Positions 19,322 to 27,731 of a stretch of DNA of 63,860 nt are shown here, piece by piece (position 1 is the stretch's first letter; each line of letters opens with the position of its first letter). The notes beneath the pieces are model-generated. The model worked only from the letters and a program-made list of their open reading frames with translations. It was not told the origin of the DNA and searched no databases. Origin of the DNA: Rhizobium sp. Q54 (GTDB lineage: Bacteria > Pseudomonadota > Alphaproteobacteria > SMXS01); NCBI GenBank assembly GCA_945907245.1, contig CAMDTB010000011.1, positions 1 through 63,860 of the forward strand, given 5' to 3'. The translations under genes and the position numbers were made by a program.

Positions 19322-19692
19322 TGCGTCCCGACCGTCCCACCGCCGACGAGATGCTGGAAGCCGTCGAGGAATTCCTGCGCGACAAGGTGATGCCCGCCGT
19401 CACCGGCCATTTGAACTTCCACGCCCGCGTCGCGGCGAACGTCATCGGCTCGGTCCGCCGCGAGATCGGCCAGTCGCCGGACATCGAGCAGGACCAGCGC
19501 GAAAGGCTGATGCAGCTGCTCGGCCACGACGGTGACTGGGAAGCGCTCAACCGAGAACTTTGCGAAGACATCCGCGCCGGCAAGTTCGGCCTGGACGATC
19601 CGGCGCTGCTGGAACACCTGCGTCAGGTGGCGGTGGAAAATCTGGGCGTCGACAATCCGAAGTATTCGGCGTATGCGCGGCTGAAGGGGTAG
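19321..19692 (+). CDS. DUF6285 domain protein
   Basis: A 123-residue all-helical protein (RPTADEMLEAVEEFLRDKV onward, LNFHARVAANVIGSVRREI in the middle). This matches DUF6285, a small family nearly always encoded just after an ACAD-linked APH-type phosphotransferase, as here. It starts in a TGATG overlap with the kinase gene, so the two are translated together and probably act together. No catalytic motif, signal or membrane segment is visible. It ends one base before the convergent TetR gene. It may be an accessory subunit of the kinase; this is inferred only from conserved pairing. Confidence 0.8.
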   Translation: MRPDRPTADEMLEAVEEFLRDKVMPAVTGHLNFHARVAANVIGSVRREIGQSPDIEQDQRERLMQLLGHDGDWEALNRELCEDIRAGKFGLDDPALLEHLRQVAVENLGVDNPKYSAYARLKG

Positions 19693-20328
19693 TTACTTCC
19701 CGCCGATCATCCGGCCCATGATGCGCTTCAGCAGGTCGATGACGGCCTGTTGCCGCTTGGCCGTGTCGTGGCCGAACTCCGCGACCGACAGGCCTTCAAG
19801 CGATACGCGCAACAGGTCGCGGGCGACGGCGAAATTAGGATCCTCGACGCTGGCGACCTCGCCATAGACCTCGCGGCCCAGCTCCAGCCGGCGCTCGTCA
19901 TAGCGTTTGCCGGCTTCCGTGACGATCTCTTGCAGCTCTGGATCGGTGCGCGCTGCGGCCTGCAGTTCTTGCCACGCGACGAACAGCGGGTTCTGGACGA
20001 ACCGCCAGTAGATGTCGACGCCGCCCTGCAGCCGCTTTTCCTGGGCCGGCATCTTGCGCAGCTCCTCGGCATAGGTCTCGATCCACTGGTCGATCATGTG
20101 GTCGATGGAGGCGCGCAGCACGTCGGGCGTTGTCGGGAAATAATATTGGACGGCGCCGCGCGTCACCTTGGCGCGCTTGGCGATCTCGGTGGTCGTGGTC
20201 CGGTGGTAACCGAGCTCCAGGAAGCACTGTATGGTCGCGTCCAGAATGCTGTTCCGGGTCGCGATACTTTTCTTGGTCTGGTGGCGGCGCGCGTCGCGGG
20301 CCGAGGGTGCGTTATCCTGAGTGGTCAC
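19693..20328 (-). CDS. TetR/AcrR-family regulator
   Basis: A 211-residue repressor with an N-terminal TetR helix-turn-helix: ATRNSILDATIQCFLELGY, then TTTTEIAKRAKVTRGAVQYYF (residues about 25-65). The C-terminal ligand domain has the LQELQAAARTDPELQEI segment of regulators of fatty-acid or aromatic genes. No ATG is in frame; GTG at 20328 is the best start. It lies 95 bp after the acyl-CoA dehydrogenase gene on the same strand, and a perfect ATACATGTAT palindrome stands in that gap. It probably controls the SDR/dehydrogenase unit, and perhaps the divergent nitronate monooxygenase, in response to an acyl-CoA. Confidence 0.88.
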   Translation of the reverse strand: MTTQDNAPSARDARRHQTKKSIATRNSILDATIQCFLELGYHRTTTTEIAKRAKVTRGAVQYYFPTTPDVLRASIDHMIDQWIETYAEELRKMPAQEKRLQGGVDIYWRFVQNPLFVAWQELQAAARTDPELQEIVTEAGKRYDERRLELGREVYGEVASVEDPNFAVARDLLRVSLEGLSVAEFGHDTAKRQQAVIDLLKRIMGRMIGGK

Positions 20329-20414
20329 AGCTCGATCGGTATTGTTCGTGATGCCGTGAGCATAATGGTAAGCCCGCGAAGCGCATAGCAATTTTCGGCA
20401 GCAGTGATTTTTTG

Positions 20415-20424
20415 ATACATGTAT
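20415..20424. promoter_or_regulatory. Palindrome before the TetR gene (possible operator)
   Basis: ATACATGTAT, a perfect 10-bp palindrome, ends at the acyl-CoA dehydrogenase stop codon and lies 86 bp upstream of the TetR start. TetR proteins usually bind longer palindromes near their own promoter, so this is a candidate core. Confidence 0.3.
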
Positions 20425-21623
20425 TAGAGACCGAGTACCAGCTTGGCCATGATGTCGCGCTGCACCTCGTTGGTTCCCGCGTAGATCGATCCAGCCCGCG
20501 CGTTCAGGTAGTGCGGCGCGGCGGGCGGCGCGTAGTCGGGGCCGACCGGCTGCTGGTTGTGCTGGCGCGCCTCGTGGATGGTGAACGGCGCGGCATAGTA
20601 GCCAATCGCCTCCATGGTCAGCGTCGTCACCTTCTGCATGGCCTCGGAGCCGCGCACCTTGATCATGGACGCCTCCGGTCCCGGCGAGCCGCCCTTCGAC
20701 AGGGCCGACATGATGCGCAGCTCGATCATCTCCAGCGCCATCAGCTCCACCTCGGCCTCGTCGAGCCGGGCGGCGAAGGCCCGGTCGTCGGCGAGGCGGC
20801 CGCCGTCCGAACGCTCGCTGGCCGCCATGTGGCGAAGATGCGTCAGGTCGGCGATCAGCCGCGGCGCCCAGGCGCCGGCGCCGCGCTCCCATTCCAGCAG
20901 GTACTTGGCATAGGTCCAGCCCATGTTCTCCTCGCCGATCAGGCCGGATTTCGGCACGCGCACGTCGTCGAAGAACACCTGGTTGACCTCGTGGTCGCCG
21001 CCCAGGGTGATGATCGGCTCCACCGTGATGCCGGGCGTGTCCATGTCGAACAGCAGGAACGAGATGCCTTGCTGCGACTTGCCCGTGTCGCTGGTGCGCA
21101 CCAGGCAGAACATGCGCTGGGCGTATTGCGCATAGGTGGTCCAGATCTTCGAGCCATTGATGACGTAATGGTCGCCGTCGCTGACCGCCTTGGTGCGCAG
21201 CGACGCCAGGTCCGAGCCCGAGCCCGGTTCCGAATAGCCCTGAGCCCAGTAGTCGTCGCCCGACAGGATGCGAGGCAGGTATTTCGCCTGCTGTTCCGGC
21301 GTGCCGAACCTGATGATCACCGGCCCGACCATGCCCAGCCCGTTGGGCAGTGGCTTGGGCGCGTGGGCCTCGGTCATCTCCTTGTTGAACAGGTAGCGCT
21401 GGGTGACGGTCCAGCCGGTGCCGCCGTGCTCCTTCGGCCAGGACGGCGCGATCCATCCCTTGTCGTGCAGCACCTTGTGCCAGCGCATGGTGGGCTCGAA
21501 CTCGGCGAAGATCGCGGTCTGGGTCTTGGCCGCGTAGCGCAGGTCCTCGGTCAGGTTGTCGTCGAGGAACCGTCGCACCTCGTCGCGGAATGCCATGTCC
21601 TCGCGGCTGAAACTCAAATCCAT
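20424..21623 (-). CDS. Acyl-CoA dehydrogenase
   Basis: A 399-residue FAD-dependent acyl-CoA dehydrogenase introducing a C2-C3 double bond into an acyl-CoA thioester. Typical parts are visible: FRDEVRRFLDDNL at the N-terminus, YWAQGYSEPGSGSDLASLRT (the flavin-binding signature), VINGSKIWTTYAQYAQ and the C-terminal YAGTNEVQRDIMAKLVLGL. The set resembles pimeloyl-CoA/FadE17-type enzymes, which often act on branched or ring-derived acids. It starts 3 bp after the SDR stop, so the two are cotranscribed. The catalytic Glu cannot be pinned by eye. Substrate unknown. Confidence 0.93.
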   Translation of the reverse strand: MDLSFSREDMAFRDEVRRFLDDNLTEDLRYAAKTQTAIFAEFEPTMRWHKVLHDKGWIAPSWPKEHGGTGWTVTQRYLFNKEMTEAHAPKPLPNGLGMVGPVIIRFGTPEQQAKYLPRILSGDDYWAQGYSEPGSGSDLASLRTKAVSDGDHYVINGSKIWTTYAQYAQRMFCLVRTSDTGKSQQGISFLLFDMDTPGITVEPIITLGGDHEVNQVFFDDVRVPKSGLIGEENMGWTYAKYLLEWERGAGAWAPRLIADLTHLRHMAASERSDGGRLADDRAFAARLDEAEVELMALEMIELRIMSALSKGGSPGPEASMIKVRGSEAMQKVTTLTMEAIGYYAAPFTIHEARQHNQQPVGPDYAPPAAPHYLNARAGSIYAGTNEVQRDIMAKLVLGL

Positions 21624-21626
21624 GGG

Positions 21627-22397
21627 TTACACCGTGGTCGAGGAGCCGCCATCCATCGGGATGACGGCGCCGTGAACATAGTCGCTGGCCCGCGAGGCGA
21701 GGAAGATGGCGACGCCGGCCGCGTCTTCCGGCTCGCCGAGGCGGTTGGCCGGCACCCGCGCCAGGATCTTGTCGCGGGTCTTCTCGATGGTCTCGGCCAT
21801 CATCTTGCTGGGGAATGGGCCGGGCGCGATGGCGTTGACCCGGATGTGATCCTTCGCCAGCGCCTTGGCCAGCACGCGCGTCAGGTGGATCAGCGCCGCC
21901 TTCGACGACGAATAGGAATACGTGTCCATGTCCGGCACGGTGATGCCATTGATCGAGGCGATGTTGATCACCTTGGACGGCCGCTCGGCGCTGGCCGCGG
22001 CCTTGAGCGCCGCGCGAAGCTGCTGGATCAGGAAGAACGGCGCCTTGACGTTCATGGCATAGACCTTGTCCCAGCCGGCCTCCGGGAACTCGTCGAACGG
22101 CGCGCCCCAGGCCGCGCCGGAATTGTTCACCAGCACGTCGAGCTTCGGCTCCAGTGCCTTCATCCGGTCGCCGAGGGCGACGATGCCGGCATGGGTCGAC
22201 AGGTCGGCCTGCAGCGGAATGCAGGTGCCCACCGCGGACAGCTCCTCGGCGACTTCCTCGCAGACATGCAGCTTGCGCGAGGCGATGTAGGTTTTGGCGC
22301 CGCCCGCCGCGAAGCCGGTGGCGATCATCTTGCCGATGCCGCTCGAGCCGCCGGTGACCAGCGCCACCTTGCCCGAGATGTCGAATAAGGCCTTCAT
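21627..22397 (-). CDS. SDR-family oxidoreductase
   Basis: A 256-residue classical short-chain dehydrogenase. It has the NAD(P) motif TGGSSGIGKMIATGF, VNNSGAAWG, the catalytic Ser in INIASINGI and the Tyr/Lys pair in YSYSSSKAAL. The end, VHGAVIPMDGGSSTTV, is of the FabG type. The start at MKALFDISG has GGGGAAA upstream; an in-frame ATG 14 codons earlier is less likely. It heads a leftward unit with the acyl-CoA dehydrogenase and TetR genes, and would suit hydroxyacyl oxidation in the same pathway. The substrate is not readable from the sequence. Confidence 0.9.
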   Translation of the reverse strand: MKALFDISGKVALVTGGSSGIGKMIATGFAAGGAKTYIASRKLHVCEEVAEELSAVGTCIPLQADLSTHAGIVALGDRMKALEPKLDVLVNNSGAAWGAPFDEFPEAGWDKVYAMNVKAPFFLIQQLRAALKAAASAERPSKVINIASINGITVPDMDTYSYSSSKAALIHLTRVLAKALAKDHIRVNAIAPGPFPSKMMAETIEKTRDKILARVPANRLGEPEDAAGVAIFLASRASDYVHGAVIPMDGGSSTTV

Positions 22398-22423
22398 GCG
22401 TGACTGTTTCCCCGTTGATTTAG

Positions 22424-22440
22424 CGTGCTCACTATGCACG
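22424..22440. promoter_or_regulatory. Inverted repeat between divergent SDR and NMO genes
   Basis: CGTGC and GCACG, separated by 7 bp, in the short region between two divergent starts. The arms are only 5 bp, so this is a weak operator candidate for the nearby TetR. Confidence 0.2.
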
Positions 22441-22492
22441 ATAGGCGACCTAAAAAAAGCCCATACAAATTCAGCCTCAGGGAAGCCAAGAC

Positions 22493-23431
22493 ATGAACCG
22501 TGTCCTCGAACACCTCGGCACCAGATACCCCATCATCCAGTCGCCGATGGCGTGGATCGCGCGTTCGCAGCTCGCCTCGGCGGTGTCGAACGCCGGCGGG
22601 CTCGGCATCGTCGAGACCTCGTCCGGCGAGATGGAGCAGTGCATGGAGGAGATCCGCAAGATGCGGACGCTCACCGACAAGCCGTTCGGCGTCAACCTGG
22701 CGCTGATGTTCCTGCGCGACGAGCGGATGGTCGACATGGTGATCGACGAGGGCGTGAAGTTCGTCACCACCTCGGCCGGCAGCCCGGCGAAGTACATCGA
22801 CAAGCTGAAGAAGGGCGGCCTGACCGTCTATCACGCGGTGCCGACCACGGCCATGGCCATGAAGGCGGTCGATGCCGGCGTCGACGGCCTCGTCGTCGAG
22901 GGCGCCGAGGGCGGCGGCTACAAGAATCCCGAGGAGGTGGCGCTGTCGGTGCTGCTGCAGACCATCCGCGAGAAGAGCGACATCCCCATGGTGGCGGCGG
23001 GCGGCATCGTCGACGGCTGTGGCATGGCGGCGGCGTTCGCGGCCGGGGCCGAGGGCATCCAGATGGGCACGCGCTTCGTCAGCTCGGCCGAGAGCCCGGT
23101 GCACCGGAACTTCAAGCAGGCGATCGTCGACCGCGACGAAACCGGCACCGTCGTTCTGAACAAGAAGTCCACGCCCTGCGTCCGCGCGCTGAAGACCGAG
23201 CGGTCGATGGCCATCGCGGAGGCGGGAATCATGGAGCGCGCCGTGGGCTTCGGCTCGGTGCTCGATCTCTATTTCGGCGGCGACATGGAAGCCAGCCTCG
23301 CCCTGTCGGGGCAGGGCACCGGCCTGATCCACGAGGTGAAGCCGGTCAAGCAGATCATCGACGAGACCGTCGATGGCTTCTTCACCATCGCGAACCAGTT
23401 CGCGGCACGGGCGCAGGCCCGCGGGTTCTGA
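22493..23431 (+). CDS. Nitronate monooxygenase family protein
   Basis: A 312-residue FMN-dependent TIM-barrel enzyme of the nitronate monooxygenase (2-nitropropane dioxygenase) family. The start RYPIIQSPMAWIA, the SNAGGLGIVE segment, VTTSAGSPAKYIDKLK, the EGAEGGGY flavin site and VAAGGIVDGCGMAAAFAAGA with GIQMGTRF are all present. Many members do not act on nitroalkanes and sit in fatty-acid or ring-degradation clusters, which fits here. GGGA lies 12 bases before the ATG. The gene is divergent from the SDR unit and convergent with the cytochrome c gene. Confidence 0.9.
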   Translation: MNRVLEHLGTRYPIIQSPMAWIARSQLASAVSNAGGLGIVETSSGEMEQCMEEIRKMRTLTDKPFGVNLALMFLRDERMVDMVIDEGVKFVTTSAGSPAKYIDKLKKGGLTVYHAVPTTAMAMKAVDAGVDGLVVEGAEGGGYKNPEEVALSVLLQTIREKSDIPMVAAGGIVDGCGMAAAFAAGAEGIQMGTRFVSSAESPVHRNFKQAIVDRDETGTVVLNKKSTPCVRALKTERSMAIAEAGIMERAVGFGSVLDLYFGGDMEASLALSGQGTGLIHEVKPVKQIIDETVDGFFTIANQFAARAQARGF

Positions 23432-23438
23432 TCTGGCG

Positions 23439-23816
23439 CTACTTGCCGGGCGGCTGGTCCGCCAGCGAGGAGATATAGGCCAGCACCGCCTCGATCTCCT
23501 CGCGGCTCAGCGTGATTTCCGTCATGGGGCCGTGAGGCCGCGTCAGGAACGTCCGGTAGTGGTCTGGACTGGCGACCACCATCGGGCCGAGCGTGGCAAA
23601 GGGCGGGGCCGCGTCCATGCCACTCTCCTGCGCCGACGTGCCGGTGACATGGCACGCGCTGCACCACATCCGCGCCAGATCCGCACCCTTTTCGTCCAGC
23701 GGATAGGTCTCGACTCCCGGCGCGGGAGCATCCTTGGCGTCATCCGCCTGCACACCCGCCGCTGCGAGAAGCGACAGGCAAAGAGTCCAACTCAACGTTT
23801 TCAGGATTCTGGTCAT
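23439..23816 (-). CDS. Exported mono-heme cytochrome c
   Basis: A 125-residue periplasmic cytochrome c. An N-terminal signal peptide (MTRILKTLSWTLCLSLLAAA, cleaved near GVQA) leads to one heme-attachment motif, CSACH, around residue 52. The likely axial Met is in PHGPMTEITLSREEIEAVLAYI near the C-terminus. It can carry electrons for a periplasmic dehydrogenase. I chose the ATG at MTRIL, since an ATG three codons upstream sits too close to its AGG. It follows the thiolase-like gene on the same strand and may share its transcript, but no redox partner gene is next to it. Confidence 0.88.
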   Translation of the reverse strand: MTRILKTLSWTLCLSLLAAAGVQADDAKDAPAPGVETYPLDEKGADLARMWCSACHVTGTSAQESGMDAAPPFATLGPMVVASPDHYRTFLTRPHGPMTEITLSREEIEAVLAYISSLADQPPGK

Positions 23817-23860
23817 GCGATTCATCCTAGCGGGATCGAGCGACGGCGTATTGCGTAAGA

Positions 23861-25393
23861 TCAAGCTGGCACGAAAACATTTCGCCCATCGTGGCTGCTG
23901 ACCGTCCCGGGGCGGCCGAGGCTTTCCTTCTCCATCAGCCCGTTAAGCGTCGCCGCGTCGCCCGGCGTGTTGGCGACGAACCGCGTGCCGCCCGACTGCC
24001 GTCCGATGACGATGCCGCGCTCAGGCCCGGTCTTGCCGAAGACCACCGTGTAGGTCTCGATCGTCGCGTTCCCCGAGGGCGTCTCGGTGAACGGCACGTC
24101 CGGAAGGGAATCGATTTCGCCCTGGTAGGACGACGGGTTCTCCCGAGTCCAGTGTCCCTTGGTCGGTGTCGTCGAATAGATGCCGGTCCCCTGCTTGCTG
24201 AGATAGCCGCCATTGGCGCCGATCAGTCCATACGCGCCGGGCTTGGTGCGCAGCTTCGGCAGCATGGCGGCAATGGCGTTCAGCGAATACGAATTGCCCG
24301 GACCGCCAAAGAACGGCAGGCCGCCGGTCACCGTCAGGCCGCGCGGGTCGTCATAAGCGAGGCCAAGCTCGTCGCAGGCCACCTCGACCGCCGACGGGAA
24401 GCAGCTGTAGAGATCGATGAAGCTGATGTCGTCGATGCCGATGCCGGCCATGTCGAGCGCCTTGCGGCCGCTGAGCTTCATGGCGGGCGCCCGGTCGAGC
24501 CGCTGGCGGACGCTGATCAGCTTCTCGACCGCCTCGCCGACGCCGTGCACGAACACCCACTTGTCCTGTGGAATGCCCAGTTCGCGCGCCTTGCCCACCG
24601 AGGTCATGACCACCGCCGAGCCCTGGTTGACGCCGTCCATGGCGTTCATCCAGCGGGGGTAGGGGAAGCTGATGTAGCGGTTCGAGCCCGTCGGGTTCGC
24701 CAGTTCCTCGGCGGTCCGCGCGGTGCCATAGAACGCATAGGGATTGTTCGCCGCAACGCGGGTGAACGGCGCGAACAGCGCGCCCATGGCGTGCAGGTGC
24801 TGCTCGACCGTGTGGCCCTGGCGTCCGCGGATGACGTTCTCGAACAGCGGATAGGTCTGGATCGGGATGCCGATGCCGTGAGCGAACTCGTGCGGTGTGA
24901 TGAAGCCCGCGCCTATGCCGCGGTCCTCCAGCGAGCCGTCGTCCTCTTCCTGCCAGTCCAGCTTGATGCCGAGGCGCATGGCGTCCTTGGTGGTCTGGAT
25001 CGCCTCGGCGCCGGCGATCAGCGCCATGCTGACGTCACCGGCGGCGATCCGCTCGCACATCTCGCTGACCAGCTTCTGCGGCGTGTTGCCGCCGACCTGG
25101 GTGTAGATGGCGTTACGCGGATCGGCGCCGATGCGCCGGGCGACGGCGCGGGGCGGATTCTCGGCGCGTCCGAATCCGTGCGTGACCCGCGGCCTGTTGG
25201 TGGAATCAGGGAAGATGCGGATCATCGCCAGGGTGCAGATATGCGGTGCAAGCGCCGCGCCCAGCCCGGTGTCCGCCATGGCGGCCTTCGCCGCCTCGGC
25301 GGCGATGCCCATGGGCGGATGGGCCTTGTCCGGGGCGACGCCCTTTTCCGTGAACTGTCCGCCGCCGATCAGGATGGGCGTCGAGTCTTCCAT
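23861..25393 (-). CDS. Thiolase-like protein lacking the nucleophilic Cys
   Basis: A 510-residue thiolase-fold protein (SCP-x-like acetyl-CoA acetyltransferase family) with PILIGGGQFTEKG at the N-terminus, a thiolase core (SFIDLYSCFPSAVEVACDEL, GGLPFFGGPGNSYSLNAIA) and a C-terminal OB-fold-like tail (TYTVVFGKTGPERGIVIGR). Where classical thiolases have the CSSG nucleophile this protein reads YTQVGGNTPQKLVSEMCERI, with no Cys in the loop. Such proteins are common in alphaproteobacterial and mycobacterial lipid clusters, and their reaction is not settled; aldol or retro-aldol cleavage is known for related partner pairs. It begins at MEDSTPILIG. The divergent gene is an acyl-CoA synthetase. Confidence 0.85.
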   Translation of the reverse strand: MEDSTPILIGGGQFTEKGVAPDKAHPPMGIAAEAAKAAMADTGLGAALAPHICTLAMIRIFPDSTNRPRVTHGFGRAENPPRAVARRIGADPRNAIYTQVGGNTPQKLVSEMCERIAAGDVSMALIAGAEAIQTTKDAMRLGIKLDWQEEDDGSLEDRGIGAGFITPHEFAHGIGIPIQTYPLFENVIRGRQGHTVEQHLHAMGALFAPFTRVAANNPYAFYGTARTAEELANPTGSNRYISFPYPRWMNAMDGVNQGSAVVMTSVGKARELGIPQDKWVFVHGVGEAVEKLISVRQRLDRAPAMKLSGRKALDMAGIGIDDISFIDLYSCFPSAVEVACDELGLAYDDPRGLTVTGGLPFFGGPGNSYSLNAIAAMLPKLRTKPGAYGLIGANGGYLSKQGTGIYSTTPTKGHWTRENPSSYQGEIDSLPDVPFTETPSGNATIETYTVVFGKTGPERGIVIGRQSGGTRFVANTPGDAATLNGLMEKESLGRPGTVSSHDGRNVFVPA

Positions 25394-25620
25394 GGCTGTC
25401 CCCAGTGTCGTCCCTGTTCCACTTCCTGATACAAGTTTGACAGTTGGTTGGAAAGACGCCGTCGTGAAGCGCTTGACCGGCACACGGAAAAGGTTTCCGA
25501 TAGTTTTCTGAAAAGTAGGTTTCCGGACGGTAACTTTTTCTGCCATGCGGGTTGTCACGGCTTGGAAACGGCCGCGCTTTCGCCTATCAGAGCCACTGGG
25601 AAGACGAACGGGATGCAAGC

Positions 25621-27153
25621 ATGACCGGCATCTACAGCGGCGAACGGGCGCGGCCGCACGACGAGATCAACCAGAACGCCCTGCGCGCGGCGTCGGGCTT
25701 CCAGGCCATGGGTGTCGGGCCCGACAGCGGCGTGGCGGTCATGTTGCGCAACGATTTCACCTTCTTCGAGGCCAGCCGGGGCGCGACCTTCGCCGGCGCC
25801 TACGCCGTGCCGATCAACTGGCACTTCAAGGGCGAGGAGGTCGGTTACATCCTGCGCGATTCGCAGGCGCGGGCGCTGGTGATCCACGCCGACCTGCTGC
25901 CGCAGGTCGATGGCGCGGTGCCCGACGGCGTCGATGTCATCGTTGTCGAGACGCCGCCCGAGGTGGCCGCCGCCTACGGCATTCCGGCCGAACGCGCCGC
26001 GGTGCCCGCCGGGGCGACGGACTGGGACGAATGGCTCGCGTCGCTGCCGCCGATCGCCAACCCGTCGATGGCCTCGCGCGGCGCCATGTTCTACACCTCC
26101 GGCACCACCGGCAAGCCCAAGGGCGTCAAGCGCGGCGTCATCGATATCCAGCAGGTCATGGGCCTGATGATCCGCACCGCGTCGGAGGCCTGGGGCTTCA
26201 CCGGGACGCATCACCGGGTGCTGGTCACAGGTCCGCTCTATCATTCCGCGCCCAACGGCTATGCCAACGCATCCGCCGGCATGGGCAGCTACACGGTGCT
26301 GCAGCCGCGATTCGACGCCGAGGATTTTCTGCGCCAGGTGGAGCGTCACCGCATCACCCATGCGGTGATGGTGCCGACCATGTTCGTGCGCCTGCTGGCG
26401 CTGCCCGACGCGGTCAGGGCGCGCTACGACACCTCGTCGCTGGAATGGATCACCCACGGCGCCGCGCCATGCTCGCCCGACGTCAAGCGGCGGATGATCG
26501 AGTGGCTCGGCCCGGTCATCAACGAGTATTTCGGCGGTACCGAGATCGGCCTGATCACCACCGCGAACAGCGACGACGCCCTGCGCAAGCCCGGCACCGT
26601 CGGCAAGGCCATCACCGGCGCCCGCATCGGCATCTTCGACGAGGCCGGCAAGCCGTTGCCGCCCGGCGGGATCGGCGAGGTCTATGTGTGGATGGAGGGC
26701 ATGCCCGACTTCACCTATCACGGCCTCGACGAGAAGCGCGGCGAGATCGGCCGCGACAATCTCGTGTGCATCGGCGACATCGGCTACCTGGACGAGGACG
26801 GCTATCTGTTCCTCTGCGACCGCAAGATCGAGATGGTGATCTCCGGCGGCGTGAACATCTATCCGGCCGAGGTCGAGGCGGCGCTGATCACCATGCCGGG
26901 CGTGAAGGACTGCGCCGTGTTCGGCATCCCCGACGCGGAATTCGGCGAAACGCTGTGCGCCTATGTGGAGCCCGAGCGGGAAGGCGCGCTCGACGCCGGC
27001 AGCATCAGGGCGTTCCTGCGTGACCGGCTGGCGGGCTACAAGGTGCCGAGGGTGATCGAATTCGCCGCCGAGTTGCCGCGCGAGGACTCCGGCAAGATCT
27101 TCAAGCGCAAGCTGCGCGAGCCCTACTGGGCCGGCATGGAGCGACGGATCTGA
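25621..27153 (+). CDS. Acyl-CoA synthetase (AMP-forming)
   Basis: A 510-residue ANL ligase activating an acid as its CoA thioester. Motifs: FYTSGTTGKPKGVKRG at about residue 160, GGTEIGLITTANS, DIGYLDEDGYLFLCDRKIEMVI, SGGVNIYPAEVEAAL and the C-terminal DSGKIFKRKL catalytic lysine. It resembles FadD-like bile-acid or steroid-acid synthetases more than AlkK. The start at MTGIYSGERARPHDE is preceded by a modest GGGA; an in-frame ATG lies 23 codons upstream. It is divergent from the thiolase-like gene, over a 228-bp region that may hold promoters for both, and would supply the CoA ester for the dehydrogenase cluster. Confidence 0.92.
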   Translation: MTGIYSGERARPHDEINQNALRAASGFQAMGVGPDSGVAVMLRNDFTFFEASRGATFAGAYAVPINWHFKGEEVGYILRDSQARALVIHADLLPQVDGAVPDGVDVIVVETPPEVAAAYGIPAERAAVPAGATDWDEWLASLPPIANPSMASRGAMFYTSGTTGKPKGVKRGVIDIQQVMGLMIRTASEAWGFTGTHHRVLVTGPLYHSAPNGYANASAGMGSYTVLQPRFDAEDFLRQVERHRITHAVMVPTMFVRLLALPDAVRARYDTSSLEWITHGAAPCSPDVKRRMIEWLGPVINEYFGGTEIGLITTANSDDALRKPGTVGKAITGARIGIFDEAGKPLPPGGIGEVYVWMEGMPDFTYHGLDEKRGEIGRDNLVCIGDIGYLDEDGYLFLCDRKIEMVISGGVNIYPAEVEAALITMPGVKDCAVFGIPDAEFGETLCAYVEPEREGALDAGSIRAFLRDRLAGYKVPRVIEFAAELPREDSGKIFKRKLREPYWAGMERRI

Positions 27154-27229
27154 GGACGGCCGTTCATGCGCCGTTCAAGCTGGACGGCACATCGTCCGGG
27201 TCCTGGTTTCCATGCTCGGGGACGACATC

Positions 27230-27514
27230 ATGACCACCGCTTCGACCGTTCGCTGCCGTCTCCTGCTGATGAGCGTGCTGGGATTGGCACTGACGGTTGC
27301 CGCGGCGCAGGCCCAGAGCCAGCCCGCAACCGCCAGCGCCGCCGAGAAGAGCGCTAAGCGAGCCAAGGCGGTGCAGAGCAAGGACGGCACCTCCCACGGC
27401 GCTCGGCAGCAGACCGTTGACAAGACCGACGCCGATCAGCCCGACATGATCATGCTGCAGGAGCCCTTCCGCCCCGGTCCCACGACGCCCGTGAGTGTGA
27501 CGCGGGGCAGGTAG
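27230..27514 (+). CDS. Small exported protein
   Basis: A 94-residue protein with a signal peptide (LLLMSVLGLALTVAAAQAQS; likely cleavage after AQA), then a low-complexity, Ala/Lys/Ser-rich stretch (SAAEKSAKRAKAVQSK) and a C-terminal tail with Pro and Arg. GGGGA before the ATG supports the start. No cysteine, domain or anchor is visible. It is probably periplasmic and basic. It follows the acyl-CoA synthetase gene by about 80 bp and ends just before a palindromic repeat element. The family is not recognised, and a functional link to its neighbours is not evident. Confidence 0.55.
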   Translation: MTTASTVRCRLLLMSVLGLALTVAAAQAQSQPATASAAEKSAKRAKAVQSKDGTSHGARQQTVDKTDADQPDMIMLQEPFRPGPTTPVSVTRGR

Positions 27515-27540
27515 AGACCCTGCTCCACCGCCCCATTTCA

Positions 27541-27715
27541 TTGTCATCCCGGCGAAAGCCGGGACCCAGTTTCGATGCAGGTGTAAATTCTTCCGTGTCC
27601 CTGAGCTTGTCGAAGGGCACTGCCCAAACGCTGATGCAGGCCCTTCGACAAGCTCAGGGACACGGCCAAATTTGCGTTCTGCACCACTGGGTGCCGGCTT
27701 TCGCCGGGATGACAA
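27541..27715. repeat. Nested palindromic repeat element (CCCGGCGAAAGCCGGG type)
   Basis: Outer arms of 30 bp (27541-27570 and 27686-27715) match at 29 positions and carry the core CCCGGCGAAAGCCGGG. Inside them, a second pair of 26-bp arms (27593-27618 and 27640-27665, core GAGCTTGTCGAAGGGC) is perfect, with a 21-base loop. The element lies between two convergent genes and could form a long bidirectional terminator hairpin. A simpler copy with the same outer arm is at 47974-48046. Confidence 0.92.
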
Positions 27716-27731
27716 CAAGGGGTGGGGGCGA

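Noticed and set aside
20412-22388. A 658-residue open frame opposite the acyl-CoA dehydrogenase and SDR.
   Set aside because: Shadow of two clear enzymes; no start signal.
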